Assembly (NCBI GenBank): GCA_947631305.1 | Contig: CANRKV010000026.1 | Coordinates: 1 to 12,902, forward strand | Length of the DNA: 12,902 bases | Source of the DNA: an uncultured Jeotgalicoccus sp. | GTDB taxonomy: Bacteria > Bacillota > Bacilli > Staphylococcales > Salinicoccaceae | Reading direction: 5' to 3' | Part shown: one piece after another, positions 1 through 8,025 of the stretch | Layout of the letters: every line of letters begins with the position of its first letter | Numbering within the stretch: the first letter of the stretch is position 1 | Position numbers and translations under genes: made by a program | Notes under the pieces: generated by a model | The model's database searches: none | What the model was told of the DNA's origin: nothing | What the model saw: only the letters and a program-made list of their open reading frames with translations

Positions 1-2010
1 ACTGAGCTGCGCGAACTTGGACGTATTCCATATCCGATGATCCGCCGTAAAGGTGATCGTAAATTCATCAGAGTATCTTGGGACGAAGCGATGAATACTA
101 TTGCGGATAAGATGAAAGTTCTCAATCCAAAACAGTACGCATTTTACTTAACAAGCCGCGGTATTACGAACGAATCGTATTACGTTGCAGCAAAAATTGC
201 ACGCTATTTAGAAACAAACCATATCGATAATGCATCACGTATTTGTCACTCACCGAGTAAATCAGCAATGAAACGCTCAGTAGGTGTCGGGGCTTCAACT
301 TGTAACTACCAGGACTGGCTAGGAACAGACGTATTAGTATTCTGGGGAAGTGTTGCATCAAACGCATCGCCGGTTTCTACTAAATATATGATGGAAGCTA
401 AAAAACGCGGTACGAAAATTATCGTGATTAACCCGTACAGAGAACCTTCAATGGAAAACTACTGGGTACCTTCAGTAGTAGAATCAGCGCTGTTCGGTAC
501 AGAAATTGCAGATGAGTTCTATGAAGTGAACATCGGCGGAGACATTGCATTAATGCATGGTGTTATGAAACACTGGTTCGATCTTGAAGAGCAAAACGAA
601 GGATCTGCAGTTAACCACGAGTTCGTTAACGAACACGTAAACAATTATGAAGATCTTAAAGCGAACGTTCAGTCTCAGAGCTGGGACGAAATTGTTCAGT
701 CTTCCGGTGTCGATAAAGAACAAATTATCGAATTATCAAACAGCCTTGCTAAAGCGAAAAACGGCGTTATGGTCTGGGCACTTGGTTTAACAATGCACAA
801 ACACGCAACAGACAATATTTCACAAGTATCCAACCTCGCATTATTACGCGGCTGGTTAGGCGGGAAAAATAAAGGACTTATGCCATTACGCGGACACTCT
901 TCAGTACAGGGGTCAGGCGAAATGGGAGCAGATCCGTTTTCACTGCCGGGCGGAGATTACAACGATGAAAACCGTCCGCGTGTTGAAGAACTGTGGAACT
1001 TTAAACTTCCAGAGTGGCCGGGTGATACTGTCGGTGTAACAATAGAGAACGCAATGCTGCCGGACGACAATGAAAGAAAGCTTAAGCTTTACTACATGTC
1101 GGGCGGTAACTTCCTTGAAACGATGCCGGATCCGGACTTCGTAAGAGATGCGCTGCAAAATCTTGATATCCGTGTTCACCAGGATATTATTTTAAACACA
1201 TCAACATTGCTTGATGCGAAAGAAACAGTTGTTGTACTTCCTGCTAAAACTCGTTATGAGCAGGACGGCGGCGGACTTTCAACTTCTACTGAGAGAATGA
1301 TTTACTTCTCTCCTGAAATTGAAGGAAACCGTAACCGTATTGCTGAAGCACGCAGTGAGTGGCAGATCTATGTCGATCTTGCGAAACGCGTTAAACCTGA
1401 AGAGTCTCATTTAATCGACTTCCAGTCAGGTCAGGAAATCCGTGACGAAATTGCTAAAGCGAATCCACAGTATGACGGTGTTCAGCACCTGAAAAAAGCA
1501 GGAGACGTTTATCAGTACGGCGGAGCATGGTTATGTGAAGGCGGCGTTTGTCCGACACCGGACGGCCGCGGAAACCTGATAACGATGGATATTCCGGATA
1601 ACAATAAAAAAGCCGGGGAATTCAAACTTCTGATGAGACGCGGTAAGCAATTTAACGCGATGATTTACGGAGACCGCGATGCATTTAACAACATGGGCCG
1701 TTACGATGTGCTCGTGAGTGAAAATGATGCACGACGTGAAGGACTTGAAGACGGAGAAGCGGTTGTTCTTTATAACAAGAACGGTGTATTCCAGGGCTTC
1801 GTTAAGTACGCAGCAATTAAAGACGGCAACATCGGCGTCCAGTTCCCGGAAGGTAACTTCCTTGTAGAGAAAGGTATTTACGAAAGCTTCGTAGAAATGC
1901 CTGATTATGTTACTGACGTTAAGATGGAAAAAGCTGATCACTTTAATGCGAACAAAGACCGTCAGTATTTAGAAAAATCAATACCTGAATTAGAAGATAA
2001 CCCTAACTAG
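1..2010 (+). CDS. FdhF/YdeP-family molybdopterin oxidoreductase, 5' end outside window
   Basis: The reading frame is open from base 1, so the gene starts upstream; 669 residues plus the stop are visible, and roughly the first 100 residues seem to be missing compared with E. coli YdeP (about 760 residues). The protein resembles YdeP and formate dehydrogenase-like bis-MGD enzymes along its whole length. Visible marks are the ICHSPS motif at window residues 81-86, the ASNAS cofactor loop (FWGSVASNAS), IIVINPYREPSMENY, and PLRGHSSVQG. The Cys of ICHSPS (codon 244-246) aligns with the selenocysteine of E. coli FdhF and is the expected molybdenum ligand or its neighbour. The C-terminal part is the molydopterin-dinucleotide-binding barrel. 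The protein should be a cytoplasmic redox enzyme; true formate activity is not established for the YdeP branch, which is linked in E. coli to acid resistance. Any N-terminal Fe-S cysteines lie outside the window. A strong terminator follows, and no partner subunit lies downstream. Confidence 0.9.
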   Translation, partial: TELRELGRIPYPMIRRKGDRKFIRVSWDEAMNTIADKMKVLNPKQYAFYLTSRGITNESYYVAAKIARYLETNHIDNASRICHSPSKSAMKRSVGVGASTCNYQDWLGTDVLVFWGSVASNASPVSTKYMMEAKKRGTKIIVINPYREPSMENYWVPSVVESALFGTEIADEFYEVNIGGDIALMHGVMKHWFDLEEQNEGSAVNHEFVNEHVNNYEDLKANVQSQSWDEIVQSSGVDKEQIIELSNSLAKAKNGVMVWALGLTMHKHATDNISQVSNLALLRGWLGGKNKGLMPLRGHSSVQGSGEMGADPFSLPGGDYNDENRPRVEELWNFKLPEWPGDTVGVTIENAMLPDDNERKLKLYYMSGGNFLETMPDPDFVRDALQNLDIRVHQDIILNTSTLLDAKETVVVLPAKTRYEQDGGGLSTSTERMIYFSPEIEGNRNRIAEARSEWQIYVDLAKRVKPEESHLIDFQSGQEIRDEIAKANPQYDGVQHLKKAGDVYQYGGAWLCEGGVCPTPDGRGNLITMDIPDNNKKAGEFKLLMRRGKQFNAMIYGDRDAFNNMGRYDVLVSENDARREGLEDGEAVVLYNKNGVFQGFVKYAAIKDGNIGVQFPEGNFLVEKGIYESFVEMPDYVTDVKMEKADHFNANKDRQYLEKSIPELEDNPN

Positions 2011-2031
2011 TTTGATTGAGAAATATACCGG

Positions 2032-2064
2032 AAAGCCGGGAGAGATGATTCTCCCGGCTTTTTT
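2032..2064 (+). terminator. Rho-independent terminator of the FdhF/YdeP gene
   Basis: A perfect 12-bp stem (2032-2043 with 2050-2061) encloses a 6-base loop, GATGAT, and runs into a T tract. It lies 22 bases after the stop codon and separates the oxidoreductase from the downstream transporter gene. Confidence 0.9.
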
Positions 2065-2087
2065 GTATATAAAAACTCTCTTTAGTG

Positions 2088-2096
2088 TGGTAAACT
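2088..2096 (+). promoter_or_regulatory. Possible extended -10 promoter for the NSS transporter
   Basis: TGG followed by TAAACT fits an extended -10 element (4 of 6 core matches). Transcription would begin near 2103, leaving a leader of about 26 bases before the TTG start at 2129. No good -35 hexamer lies at the right distance, so the call is weak. The terminator just upstream means a promoter should exist in this short gap. Confidence 0.3.
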
Positions 2097-2113
2097 ACCA
2101 ACATTGATAATTG

Positions 2114-2121
2114 AAAAGAGG
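2114..2121 (+). promoter_or_regulatory. Ribosome binding site that fixes the TTG start of the NSS transporter
   Basis: AAAAGAGG is followed by a 7-base spacer and then TTG at 2129. An in-frame TTG at 2111 would place this Shine-Dalgarno sequence inside the coding region, so the downstream TTG is preferred. Confidence 0.75.
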
Positions 2122-2128
2122 TAATATT

Positions 2129-3475
2129 TTGTCCGAAAATAATTGGAACTCAAAATTAGGTTTTATATTGGCTGCAGCAGGTTCTGCGATAGGCCTCGGT
2201 GCAGTATGGCGTTTCCCTTATATGACTGCTGAACATGGCGGCGGTGCGTTTTTATTCGTTTTCCTGCTATTTACAATTCTTATTGGTCTGCCGCTTTTAA
2301 TCAGTGAATTTGTCATCGGGCGCGCATCGGGAAGAAATCCGATTGACGGTTTCGAATACTTAAGCGGTAAAAAGAGCTTAAGAATTTTCGGGTGGATTGG
2401 TCACTTTGGAACGATGCTGCTCTTGTCGTTCTACAGTGTAATCGGGGGCTGGATATTAATTTATCTGCTGATTGCTCTCTTAGACCTGTTTAATCTTTAT
2501 ACTGTTAACGACTACACGGCAATGCTCGGGGATATTATTACGAACCCGGTATATGTCATTGCTGCTCAGGGCATATTCATTTTTGTTACAGCATTTGTTG
2601 TTGCCCAGGGTATTCAAAAAGGATTGGAACGCGCATCTAAAATTATGATGCCGGTACTGTTCATTCTGTTTTTATTTATTATTATCCGCTCACTCACGCT
2701 GCCGAATGCATTTGAAGGGGTTAAGTACTTCCTGACACCTGACTTCAGCGAGCTCAGTGCAAATGGGATAATGTTCGCACTCGGCCAGTCATTCTTCGCA
2801 CTCAGTGTCGGTATTACTCAGATGATGACGTATGCATCATACTTAAAAGCGGATCAGAATCTGACTAGATCTGCATCGTATATCGTCCTTCTGAATATCG
2901 CGGTTTCTGTTATGGTAGGACTTGCGATTTTCCCTGCAATTGCTTCATTCGGCATGCAGAGTGTAGAAGGTCCGGGACTTGTATTTATCGTTCTGCCTGA
3001 AATATTTAATGCAATTCCGTTTGGAATTATTTTCTATCTGATGTTCCTCGTTGCATTCTTATTTGCGACATTGACATCCGCGTTTTCAATGATTGAAATT
3101 AACGTTGCCAACACTGTTAAAGGTGATCAGACGAAACGTAAAAAAACAACTTACATTTATGCAATTATCGTTTTTGCCATCGGTATTCCGTCTGCCTTAT
3201 CAGAAGGCGTTCTGAATAATGTTCAGTTCTTCGCAGGTACGATATTCGACAACGTGGACTTCCTCGTATCGAATATACTTCTGCCTGCAGGGGCATTGTT
3301 CTCGTCAGTCTTTGTCGGTTATATTTTAGACAAACGTATTACGATGGAACAGCTGAATGTAACGAAAGACAGCAAATCTTATATTGTATTTAAAGGCTGG
3401 TTATTCCTGCTCAGATTTATTCTGCCGGCAATAATAATCTTTGTCTTTATTATGAATATAATCAGTTTCTTTTAA
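2129..3475 (+). CDS. Sodium-dependent transporter of the NSS (SLC6) family
   Basis: This 448-residue membrane protein belongs to the neurotransmitter:sodium symporter family, which includes the LeuT, TnaT and MhsT amino acid carriers. The hallmark unwound helix 1 is present as GSAIGLGAVWRFPY (residues 18-31), followed by a Gly-rich HGGGAF loop, LPLLISEFVIGR in helix 2 (54-65), SFYSVIGGW in helix 3 (100-108) and SFFALSVGITQMMTYASY in helix 6 (221-238). Length and hydrophobic pattern suggest about 11 transmembrane helices, as in many bacterial members. It should import an amino acid or related amine with Na+ across the cytoplasmic membrane; the substrate cannot be read from the sequence. The TTG start at 2129 is chosen because the AAAAGAGG ribosome site precedes it and because the protein then opens MSENNW, as is typical of the family. 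It is monocistronic, with a terminator on each side. Family assignment is sure, substrate unknown. Confidence 0.93.
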   Translation: MSENNWNSKLGFILAAAGSAIGLGAVWRFPYMTAEHGGGAFLFVFLLFTILIGLPLLISEFVIGRASGRNPIDGFEYLSGKKSLRIFGWIGHFGTMLLLSFYSVIGGWILIYLLIALLDLFNLYTVNDYTAMLGDIITNPVYVIAAQGIFIFVTAFVVAQGIQKGLERASKIMMPVLFILFLFIIIRSLTLPNAFEGVKYFLTPDFSELSANGIMFALGQSFFALSVGITQMMTYASYLKADQNLTRSASYIVLLNIAVSVMVGLAIFPAIASFGMQSVEGPGLVFIVLPEIFNAIPFGIIFYLMFLVAFLFATLTSAFSMIEINVANTVKGDQTKRKKTTYIYAIIVFAIGIPSALSEGVLNNVQFFAGTIFDNVDFLVSNILLPAGALFSSVFVGYILDKRITMEQLNVTKDSKSYIVFKGWLFLLRFILPAIIIFVFIMNIISFF

Positions 3476-3480
3476 GTGAA

Positions 3481-3517
3481 AAAGGTGCGGATCCAAGTAA
3501 CGGATCTGCATCTTTTT
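3481..3517 (+). terminator. Rho-independent terminator of the NSS transporter
   Basis: A 14-bp stem with two G-T pairs (3481-3494 with 3502-3515) closes a 7-base loop and ends in five consecutive Ts (3513-3517). It begins five bases after the stop codon. Confidence 0.85.
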
Positions 3518-3538
3518 AAATTTTATAAAAATTCACGA

Positions 3539-3567
3539 TTGCGCATGAAAAATGCGTATGGTAATAT
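3539..3567 (+). promoter_or_regulatory. Probable glnA promoter with a dyad between -35 and -10
   Basis: TTGCGC (3539-3544) and TAATAT (3562-3567) are 17 bases apart, and TGG at 3559-3561 makes an extended -10. The inverted repeat CGCAT-N5-ATGCG (3542-3556) lies between and over these elements, where a repressor could act. No GlnR/TnrA-type site (TGTNA-N7-TNACA) is visible upstream of the gene. The promoter call rests on position and partial consensus; a regulator for the dyad is unknown. Confidence 0.45.
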
Positions 3568-3609
3568 TTTCTCATGAGTTTTCAGCATGATTGACACCAA
3601 AATCAGATT

Positions 3610-3614
3610 AAGGG
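3610..3614 (+). promoter_or_regulatory. Ribosome binding site deciding the glnA start
   Basis: AAGGG lies 8 bases before the ATG at 3623. The in-frame ATG at 3587 lacks such a site and would add 12 residues not found in known glutamine synthetases. Confidence 0.65.
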
Positions 3615-3622
3615 CGTGGGGT

Positions 3623-4960
3623 ATGGAAAGTTTAACCAGAGAAAAAATCATCAGTATTGCACAAGAAGAGAATGTAAGATTTATCCGTCTGCAATTTTCC
3701 GATATTCTCGGAACGATAAAAAATGTTGAAGTGCCGTTCAGTCAGCTTGATAAAGCACTCGAGGGACAAATGATGTTTGATGGTTCTTCAATTGAAGGAT
3801 TTACACGTATCGAAGAGTCGGATATGTATCTTGTCCCGGATTTAAATACGTGGACAGTATTTCCGTGGACAACATCACGCGGTGATAAAGTGGCACGGCT
3901 GATCTGCGACGTCCATAAAATTGACGGATCACCTTTTGAAGGTGACCCCCGTACTAATTTAAAAAATGTTCTGAAAGAAATGGAAGCACTCGGCTATACA
4001 TCTTTCAACCTCGGACCTGAACCGGAGTTTTTCCTTTTTAAACTGGATGAACGCGGTAAGCCGACGACTGAATTAAATGATCATGGCGGATATTTCGATT
4101 TAGCGCCTACGGACTCAGGTGAAAATTGCCGCCGTGATATCGTTATCGAGCTTGAGGATATGGGCTTTGATATCGAAGCATCACATCATGAAGTCGCTGA
4201 AGGACAGCATGAAATTGATTTTAAATATGCTGATGCCGTTACAGCATGTGACAGTATACAAACGTTTAAACTGGTTGTTAAGACTGTCGCCAGAAAACAT
4301 AACCTGCATGCAACATTTATGCCGAAACCGCTGATTGGAATTAACGGTAACGGTATGCACTTTAACGTGTCACTCTTTAAAGGAAAAGAAAATGCATTCT
4401 TTGATGAGTCTGCAGAAGATGGCTTAAGCGAAGATATGAAATACTTTATGGCAGGTGTCTTAAAGCATGTACGCGGCTTCACAGCGGTAACAAACCCGCT
4501 TGTTAACTCGTACAAACGCCTGGTGCCTGGATACGAGGCGCCGAGCTACATCGCATGGAGTAAAAAGAATCGTTCGCCATTGATGAGAATCCCTTCGTCG
4601 CGCGGTTTATCAACGCGTGTAGAAGTCCGTTCTGTCGATCCATCAGCGAATCCGTATCTGGCACTGGCTGTCATTTTAAAAGCCGGTCTGGATGGCATTA
4701 AAAATAAGATGGAGCTTCGTGAATCCGTTGATTTAAACCTTTACGAGCTGACAAGAGAAGAACGCCGCGAGAACGGTGTTGAGGATCTGCCGTCGACATT
4801 GTATAACGCATTGAAAGTAATGCGTGACAGCGAACTTTCAAGAGAAGCGCTCGGCAATCATATTTACAAAGCATTTTATGAACACAAGATGCTGGAGTGG
4901 GAAGACTACCGTGCAACTGTATCGGAGTGGGAACTTAAATCTTACCTCGATAAATACTAA
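3623..4960 (+). CDS. glnA: Glutamine synthetase, type I-alpha
   Basis: The enzyme makes glutamine from glutamate, ammonia and ATP as a cytoplasmic dodecamer and is the main ammonia-assimilating step. The 445-residue product has the family's usual length and reads closely like Bacillus and Staphylococcus GlnA. Visible motifs are DGSSIEGF (53-60), GPEPEFFLF (131-139), the metal-site region EASHHEVAEGQHEIDF (185-200), NGNGMHFNVS (241-250) and NRSPLMRIP (316-324). Arg62 in the sequence GFTRIEESD matches the feedback-inhibition arginine of Bacillus GSI-alpha. The C-terminal segment EWEDYR...YLDKY corresponds to the tail through which Bacillus GS contacts GlnR and TnrA. ATG 3623 is chosen over the in-frame ATG at 3587 for its ribosome site and homology. 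In Bacillales glnA normally follows glnR; here a terminator and an unrelated transporter precede it, so it is transcribed alone. It could be the sole GS after rearrangement, or a second copy. Confidence 0.96.
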   Translation: MESLTREKIISIAQEENVRFIRLQFSDILGTIKNVEVPFSQLDKALEGQMMFDGSSIEGFTRIEESDMYLVPDLNTWTVFPWTTSRGDKVARLICDVHKIDGSPFEGDPRTNLKNVLKEMEALGYTSFNLGPEPEFFLFKLDERGKPTTELNDHGGYFDLAPTDSGENCRRDIVIELEDMGFDIEASHHEVAEGQHEIDFKYADAVTACDSIQTFKLVVKTVARKHNLHATFMPKPLIGINGNGMHFNVSLFKGKENAFFDESAEDGLSEDMKYFMAGVLKHVRGFTAVTNPLVNSYKRLVPGYEAPSYIAWSKKNRSPLMRIPSSRGLSTRVEVRSVDPSANPYLALAVILKAGLDGIKNKMELRESVDLNLYELTREERRENGVEDLPSTLYNALKVMRDSELSREALGNHIYKAFYEHKMLEWEDYRATVSEWELKSYLDKY

Positions 4961-4964
4961 GACA

Positions 4965-5000
4965 AAAAAGGAACCGGGAATTAATTCCCGGTTCCTTTTT
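4965..5000. terminator. Bidirectional terminator between glnA and the Na/Pi gene
   Basis: This is a perfect 36-base palindrome (arms 4965-4982 and 4983-5000) with an A tract on one side and a T tract on the other, so it can end transcripts in both directions. It begins four bases past the glnA stop and ends four bases before the stop of the convergent gene. Confidence 0.92.
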
Positions 5001-5004
5001 AATA

Positions 5005-6672
5005 TCAGTCGTAAACAGTAAAGTCGTCGTTCATGAATTCTTCTGATACGTTATTTAAGTTTGTTTCTGTAATATTTCTTGCGTTATAGCCGATACGCTC
5101 AAGATTGCTGATTAATTCAACATAAAGTGCACCGCCGTCCGTGGAACATTCGCCTCTTGAAAGGCGTTTAATGTGTTCTTTACGGAGTTTGTTTTCAATT
5201 CTGTGTGATTTCTGGCTTAATCTGATAACCTGGTCCAGAGCTTGAGGGTTGTAAACGTCAAGGGACTCAAGTGACATCGTAAACGATTCGTATACGTGGC
5301 GGTACAGATCTTCCAGACCTTCTTTAGCGTCGTCTGACAGTTCAAGGTTGTTTTCATACTTAGCATGATACTGATCAGCCAGGTTTTTAGCCTGTGTGCT
5401 TACTTTAAGCAGAATACGGGATACTTCCAGCAGCGTGCTGACACGTTCAGTATCCTCCTGGGAAACTTCATATTTCGAAGCATCCAGCAGGTATGCGCGG
5501 ATAGCGTCCTGAAGCGTTGCGGCTACGTTAACTTTATCTTCAATCTGCTTGAAGAGTTTGGCATCCTGTTTATCGCTGTACAGACGTGAGTCCTGCAAAG
5601 TGCTGAGAACTAATTCACCCAGATTTTTAACTTCACTTTGTGCTCCCTGAATAGCAATACTCGGTGATTGTTTTAATAAGAGCGGGTCTAAATGCTGAGG
5701 TGTGAAATCTTCAGAGAAGTCACGACCCGGAACTATTTTAACAACCAGCCATGCCAGAGCGCCGACAAATGGCAGGTGAATCAACGTATTGATAATATTG
5801 TATGACCCATGAGCAAAAGCGATAGTCATTGGTTCATTCAGACTGAGAAAATCTTCAAGATATCCGACGTATATTACAAATATCGGCATCAGTATCATAA
5901 ATATTGTTGCACCAATGATGTTAAATGTAACGTGTACGAGTGCTGCACGTTTAGCGGCAATTGAACCGGCAAGTGCTGCTAATATTGCAGTAATCGTTGT
6001 ACCGATATTGTCGCCGAGCAGAATCGGCAGTGCTGCCTGCAGATCAACCATGCCGTTGGCATAGAAATTCTGGAGTATGGCAATAGTTGCACTTGAACTT
6101 TGAACAATAACTGTCAGGATTATCCCGACTGCCAGTCCGAGGAATGAATTATCACTCATTGCAAGCATCATGTTCTGGAAATATTCTAAATCGGCAAGCG
6201 GTCCGACACCGTCACCCATTAATTCGAGACCGTAAAATAACGCCCCGAAACCGAAAAGGACTCTACCAACATTAACAATCTGGTTGGATTTGAAGAAGAA
6301 CAGCATAAATGAACCTACAGCGAGAATCGGCAGTGAATACGCTCCGATATCAAGCCCTATAATAAATGCTGTAACGGTCGTCCCGATATTAGCGCCTAGA
6401 ATAACACCGATTGCCTGTCTGAGTGACAGAAAACCTGCACTTACCAATCCGATAGTAATGGCAGTAGCGCCCGAGCTGCTTTGAATTAAAACCGTGACTA
6501 GAATACCTGCGATAACACCTCTGACAGGATTTGACGTCATACGGTTTAAGATATCCCGTAAACGATCGCCGGCAGCGGCCTGCAGGCCGTCACCCATCTG
6601 TTTGATGCCGTACAGGAAGATACCGAGTCCACCGACGAACATAAAGATAACTTCCATTGGACTAAGAGACAT
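5005..6672 (-). CDS. Na/Pi cotransporter family protein with PhoU-like C-terminal domain
   Basis: The 555-residue protein has the two inverted repeats of the NptA/SLC34-like Na+/phosphate cotransporter family. Paired signatures are visible: QSSSGATAIT (64-73) with GANIGTT (93-99) in the first repeat, and QSSSATIAI (191-199) with GDNIGTT (220-226) in the second. About eight to ten hydrophobic segments fill residues 5-315. The remainder (about 335-555) is soluble, helical and charged and matches the PhoU-like domain found in long bacterial members. It probably moves phosphate, or regulates its movement, across the cytoplasmic membrane with sodium. The ATG at 6670-6672 has GGAGG seven bases upstream (6680-6684). 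It is monocistronic, convergent with glnA and divergent from the HAD gene. No Pho regulator site could be defended. Phosphate as substrate follows from the family and is not proven. Confidence 0.93.
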   Translation of the reverse strand: MSLSPMEVIFMFVGGLGIFLYGIKQMGDGLQAAAGDRLRDILNRMTSNPVRGVIAGILVTVLIQSSSGATAITIGLVSAGFLSLRQAIGVILGANIGTTVTAFIIGLDIGAYSLPILAVGSFMLFFFKSNQIVNVGRVLFGFGALFYGLELMGDGVGPLADLEYFQNMMLAMSDNSFLGLAVGIILTVIVQSSSATIAILQNFYANGMVDLQAALPILLGDNIGTTITAILAALAGSIAAKRAALVHVTFNIIGATIFMILMPIFVIYVGYLEDFLSLNEPMTIAFAHGSYNIINTLIHLPFVGALAWLVVKIVPGRDFSEDFTPQHLDPLLLKQSPSIAIQGAQSEVKNLGELVLSTLQDSRLYSDKQDAKLFKQIEDKVNVAATLQDAIRAYLLDASKYEVSQEDTERVSTLLEVSRILLKVSTQAKNLADQYHAKYENNLELSDDAKEGLEDLYRHVYESFTMSLESLDVYNPQALDQVIRLSQKSHRIENKLRKEHIKRLSRGECSTDGGALYVELISNLERIGYNARNITETNLNNVSEEFMNDDFTVYD

Positions 6673-6813
6673 AAGGAGTCCTCCATATAATATTTAATTT
6701 ACAAACTTTACTTTTCTTTAATCAACTATGCAATAAATTTACAATCTACTGTTTATCATATTACAAATCACCATATTTTAAAACATAAAATTCATTTATG
6801 TCGTAAAAGTTCA

Positions 6814-6828
6814 AGTTGCCTGAAAATT
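6814..6828. promoter_or_regulatory. Candidate CodY box upstream of the HAD hydrolase
   Basis: The 15 bases match the CodY consensus AATTTTCWGAAAATT at 12 of 15 positions; the mismatches are at positions 2, 5 and 6. The site ends two bases before the TATAAA hexamer at 6831, covering the area where a -35 element would lie, which would suit repression by CodY when branched-chain amino acids and GTP are plentiful. AT-rich DNA yields such matches by chance fairly often. Confidence 0.4.
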
Positions 6829-6830
6829 TG

Positions 6831-6836
6831 TATAAA
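6831..6836 (+). promoter_or_regulatory. Candidate -10 element of the HAD hydrolase gene
   Basis: TATAAA (5 of 6 consensus matches) would start transcription near 6843, giving a leader of about 58 bases before ATG 6901. No convincing -35 hexamer is visible at 16-18 bases upstream. Confidence 0.4.
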
Positions 6837-6889
6837 TAGTCGACAAGACTAAAGTGGTGTGAGAAACTGGCAATACATAAAAAAATACT

Positions 6890-6893
6890 GGAG
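6890..6893 (+). promoter_or_regulatory. Ribosome binding site deciding the HAD start
   Basis: GGAG is placed 7 bases before ATG 6901. An in-frame GTG at 6859 would add 14 residues ahead of the conserved hydrophobic strand and catalytic Asp and has no comparable ribosome site. Confidence 0.7.
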
Positions 6894-6900
6894 TGTTTTC

Positions 6901-8013
6901 ATGACAACGATACTGTTTGATGTTGACGGTGTGTTTTTAAGCGAAGAAAGATGTTTTGATGTATCTGCACTGACAGTAGAGGAATTGCTGTACAGCCCGC
7001 GCTATTTAAATTTGGATGGCCGTAAGTTCAGAACTGATTATACAAATGAAGAAATCAGCAGAATCCGCAGTACAATTTTTGCTGATGACCATGTCCTTAA
7101 GCGTTTTAAAGAAGCGGGACTGAATTCAAACTGGGACATGCTGTTTATTACGTTTGCCCTTATGTACATAGATATACTGAAACAGGAAAATTTAAATTTG
7201 GCCGGTGTCGACGTGACAGATTTAAACGCAGTCGGAGATATGCTTGGTGAAGTAACTGTGAATCCGGAAGCGGCAGTAGAATTTATTTCCCGGGAAAATT
7301 TCACTAAAGATGAAATATACAGTGCTTTAATCGAATATGCCGGAACACTTCAGAATTTAGAGAATCCGGATATCTTCAAAATGTACGGACCAATCTGGCA
7401 ACAGGGGCACTTTAAATATCAGGAATGGTATTTAGGCAGTGAGCTTGTTGAAGCAGATACCGGCAAACCGGCCGAAGAGCTTCAAAAGACAGGTTTTATA
7501 TATGATGAAGAGTGGATTGCAGATCCGAAAGCGATTAAAGAGATGCTTAACGGGCTGAAAGCAAAAGGATATACAGTAGGCGTTGCGACAGGAAGGCCGA
7601 GACAGGAAACGCTGCTGCCATTTGAAGAAGTTGGACTCATGGACGTGTTTGAAGAACGCCGTGTTTCAACTGCGAGTGAAGTGATGGAGGCACAGGATAA
7701 AAGTACTGCAGGTTATGCGCTCACAAAACCGCACCCATTCAGTTATTTGTGGAGCCTGTACGTGCAGAATGATACATTGTTTGAAGCGGCCGTTGAAGGC
7801 AGAAATGAAAGTGATGAACAGATTTTTATCGTTGGTGATTCGGTTGCGGACTTTTACTGTGCAGATAAAATCGGGGCCGCATTTATTGCGACACTGACAG
7901 GATTGACGGGAGATGACATTATCAGCACATTCGAAGAGTTGAATGTACCGAAAGAACAGATGCTGAAAGATGTGCTCGGAGTACCTGAACTTATTGAAAA
8001 ACTGGTTAAATAA
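6901..8013 (+). CDS. HAD-superfamily hydrolase, probable phosphatase
   Basis: The 370-residue product shows all four motifs of the haloacid dehalogenase fold. Motif I is ILFDVDGV, with nucleophile Asp7 and acid/base Asp9; motif II is VATGRPR with Thr230; motif III is Lys276 in TKPHPFS; motif IV is IFIVGDSVADFYCADKIG with Asp313 and Asp317. Residues from about 11 to 205 form a large helical cap inserted after motif I, much bigger than in classic SerB (about 220 residues in total). Substrate is set by such caps, so it cannot be named here. It is likely a cytoplasmic Mg-dependent phosphatase. The start at ATG 6901 follows GGAG at 7 bases and puts the catalytic strand at the N-terminus, as usual. 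The gene converges on serA across a shared terminator and carries a CodY-like box, so a role as phosphoserine phosphatase is possible but only inferred from context. Confidence 0.88.
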   Translation: MTTILFDVDGVFLSEERCFDVSALTVEELLYSPRYLNLDGRKFRTDYTNEEISRIRSTIFADDHVLKRFKEAGLNSNWDMLFITFALMYIDILKQENLNLAGVDVTDLNAVGDMLGEVTVNPEAAVEFISRENFTKDEIYSALIEYAGTLQNLENPDIFKMYGPIWQQGHFKYQEWYLGSELVEADTGKPAEELQKTGFIYDEEWIADPKAIKEMLNGLKAKGYTVGVATGRPRQETLLPFEEVGLMDVFEERRVSTASEVMEAQDKSTAGYALTKPHPFSYLWSLYVQNDTLFEAAVEGRNESDEQIFIVGDSVADFYCADKIGAAFIATLTGLTGDDIISTFEELNVPKEQMLKDVLGVPELIEKLVK

Positions 8014-8025
8014 AATAAATGCATT

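Larger units (their letters stand above)
6673..6900. other. Divergent intergenic region between the Na/Pi and HAD genes
   Basis: This is a strongly AT-rich 228-base spacer that must hold promoters for both divergent genes. I see a plausible -10 and a CodY-like box for the HAD gene (separate entries). For the minus-strand gene several weak -35/-10 pairs exist and none stands out. Scattered TTTACA/ATTACA hexamers (6698, 6738, 6760) are present but lack the 11-base period of PhoP boxes. No open frame or structured RNA was recognised. Confidence 0.6.

Noticed and set aside
1531..1941. A long open frame on the minus strand within the molybdoenzyme gene
   Set aside because: It lies wholly inside a well-conserved gene, has no ribosome site that stands out, and its product looks like no family; it is a shadow of biased codon use.
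3577..3591. A CodY-like sequence in the glnA leader
   Set aside because: Only about 10 of 15 positions match the consensus, too weak to report as a site.
3587..3622. Upstream ATG start for glnA adding 12 residues
   Set aside because: There is no ribosome site at this ATG, and known GS proteins begin near the downstream ATG, which has AAGGG at 8 bases.
4186..4515. A 109-residue minus-strand frame inside glnA
   Set aside because: The plus strand here encodes the highly conserved GS active site; the antisense product has no recognisable features.
6698..6765. TTTACA/ATTACA hexamers as PhoP boxes for the Na/Pi gene
   Set aside because: Spacing is irregular (40 and 22 bases) and not the 11-base period of direct repeats, and the orientation is opposite to the expected one for activation of the minus-strand gene.
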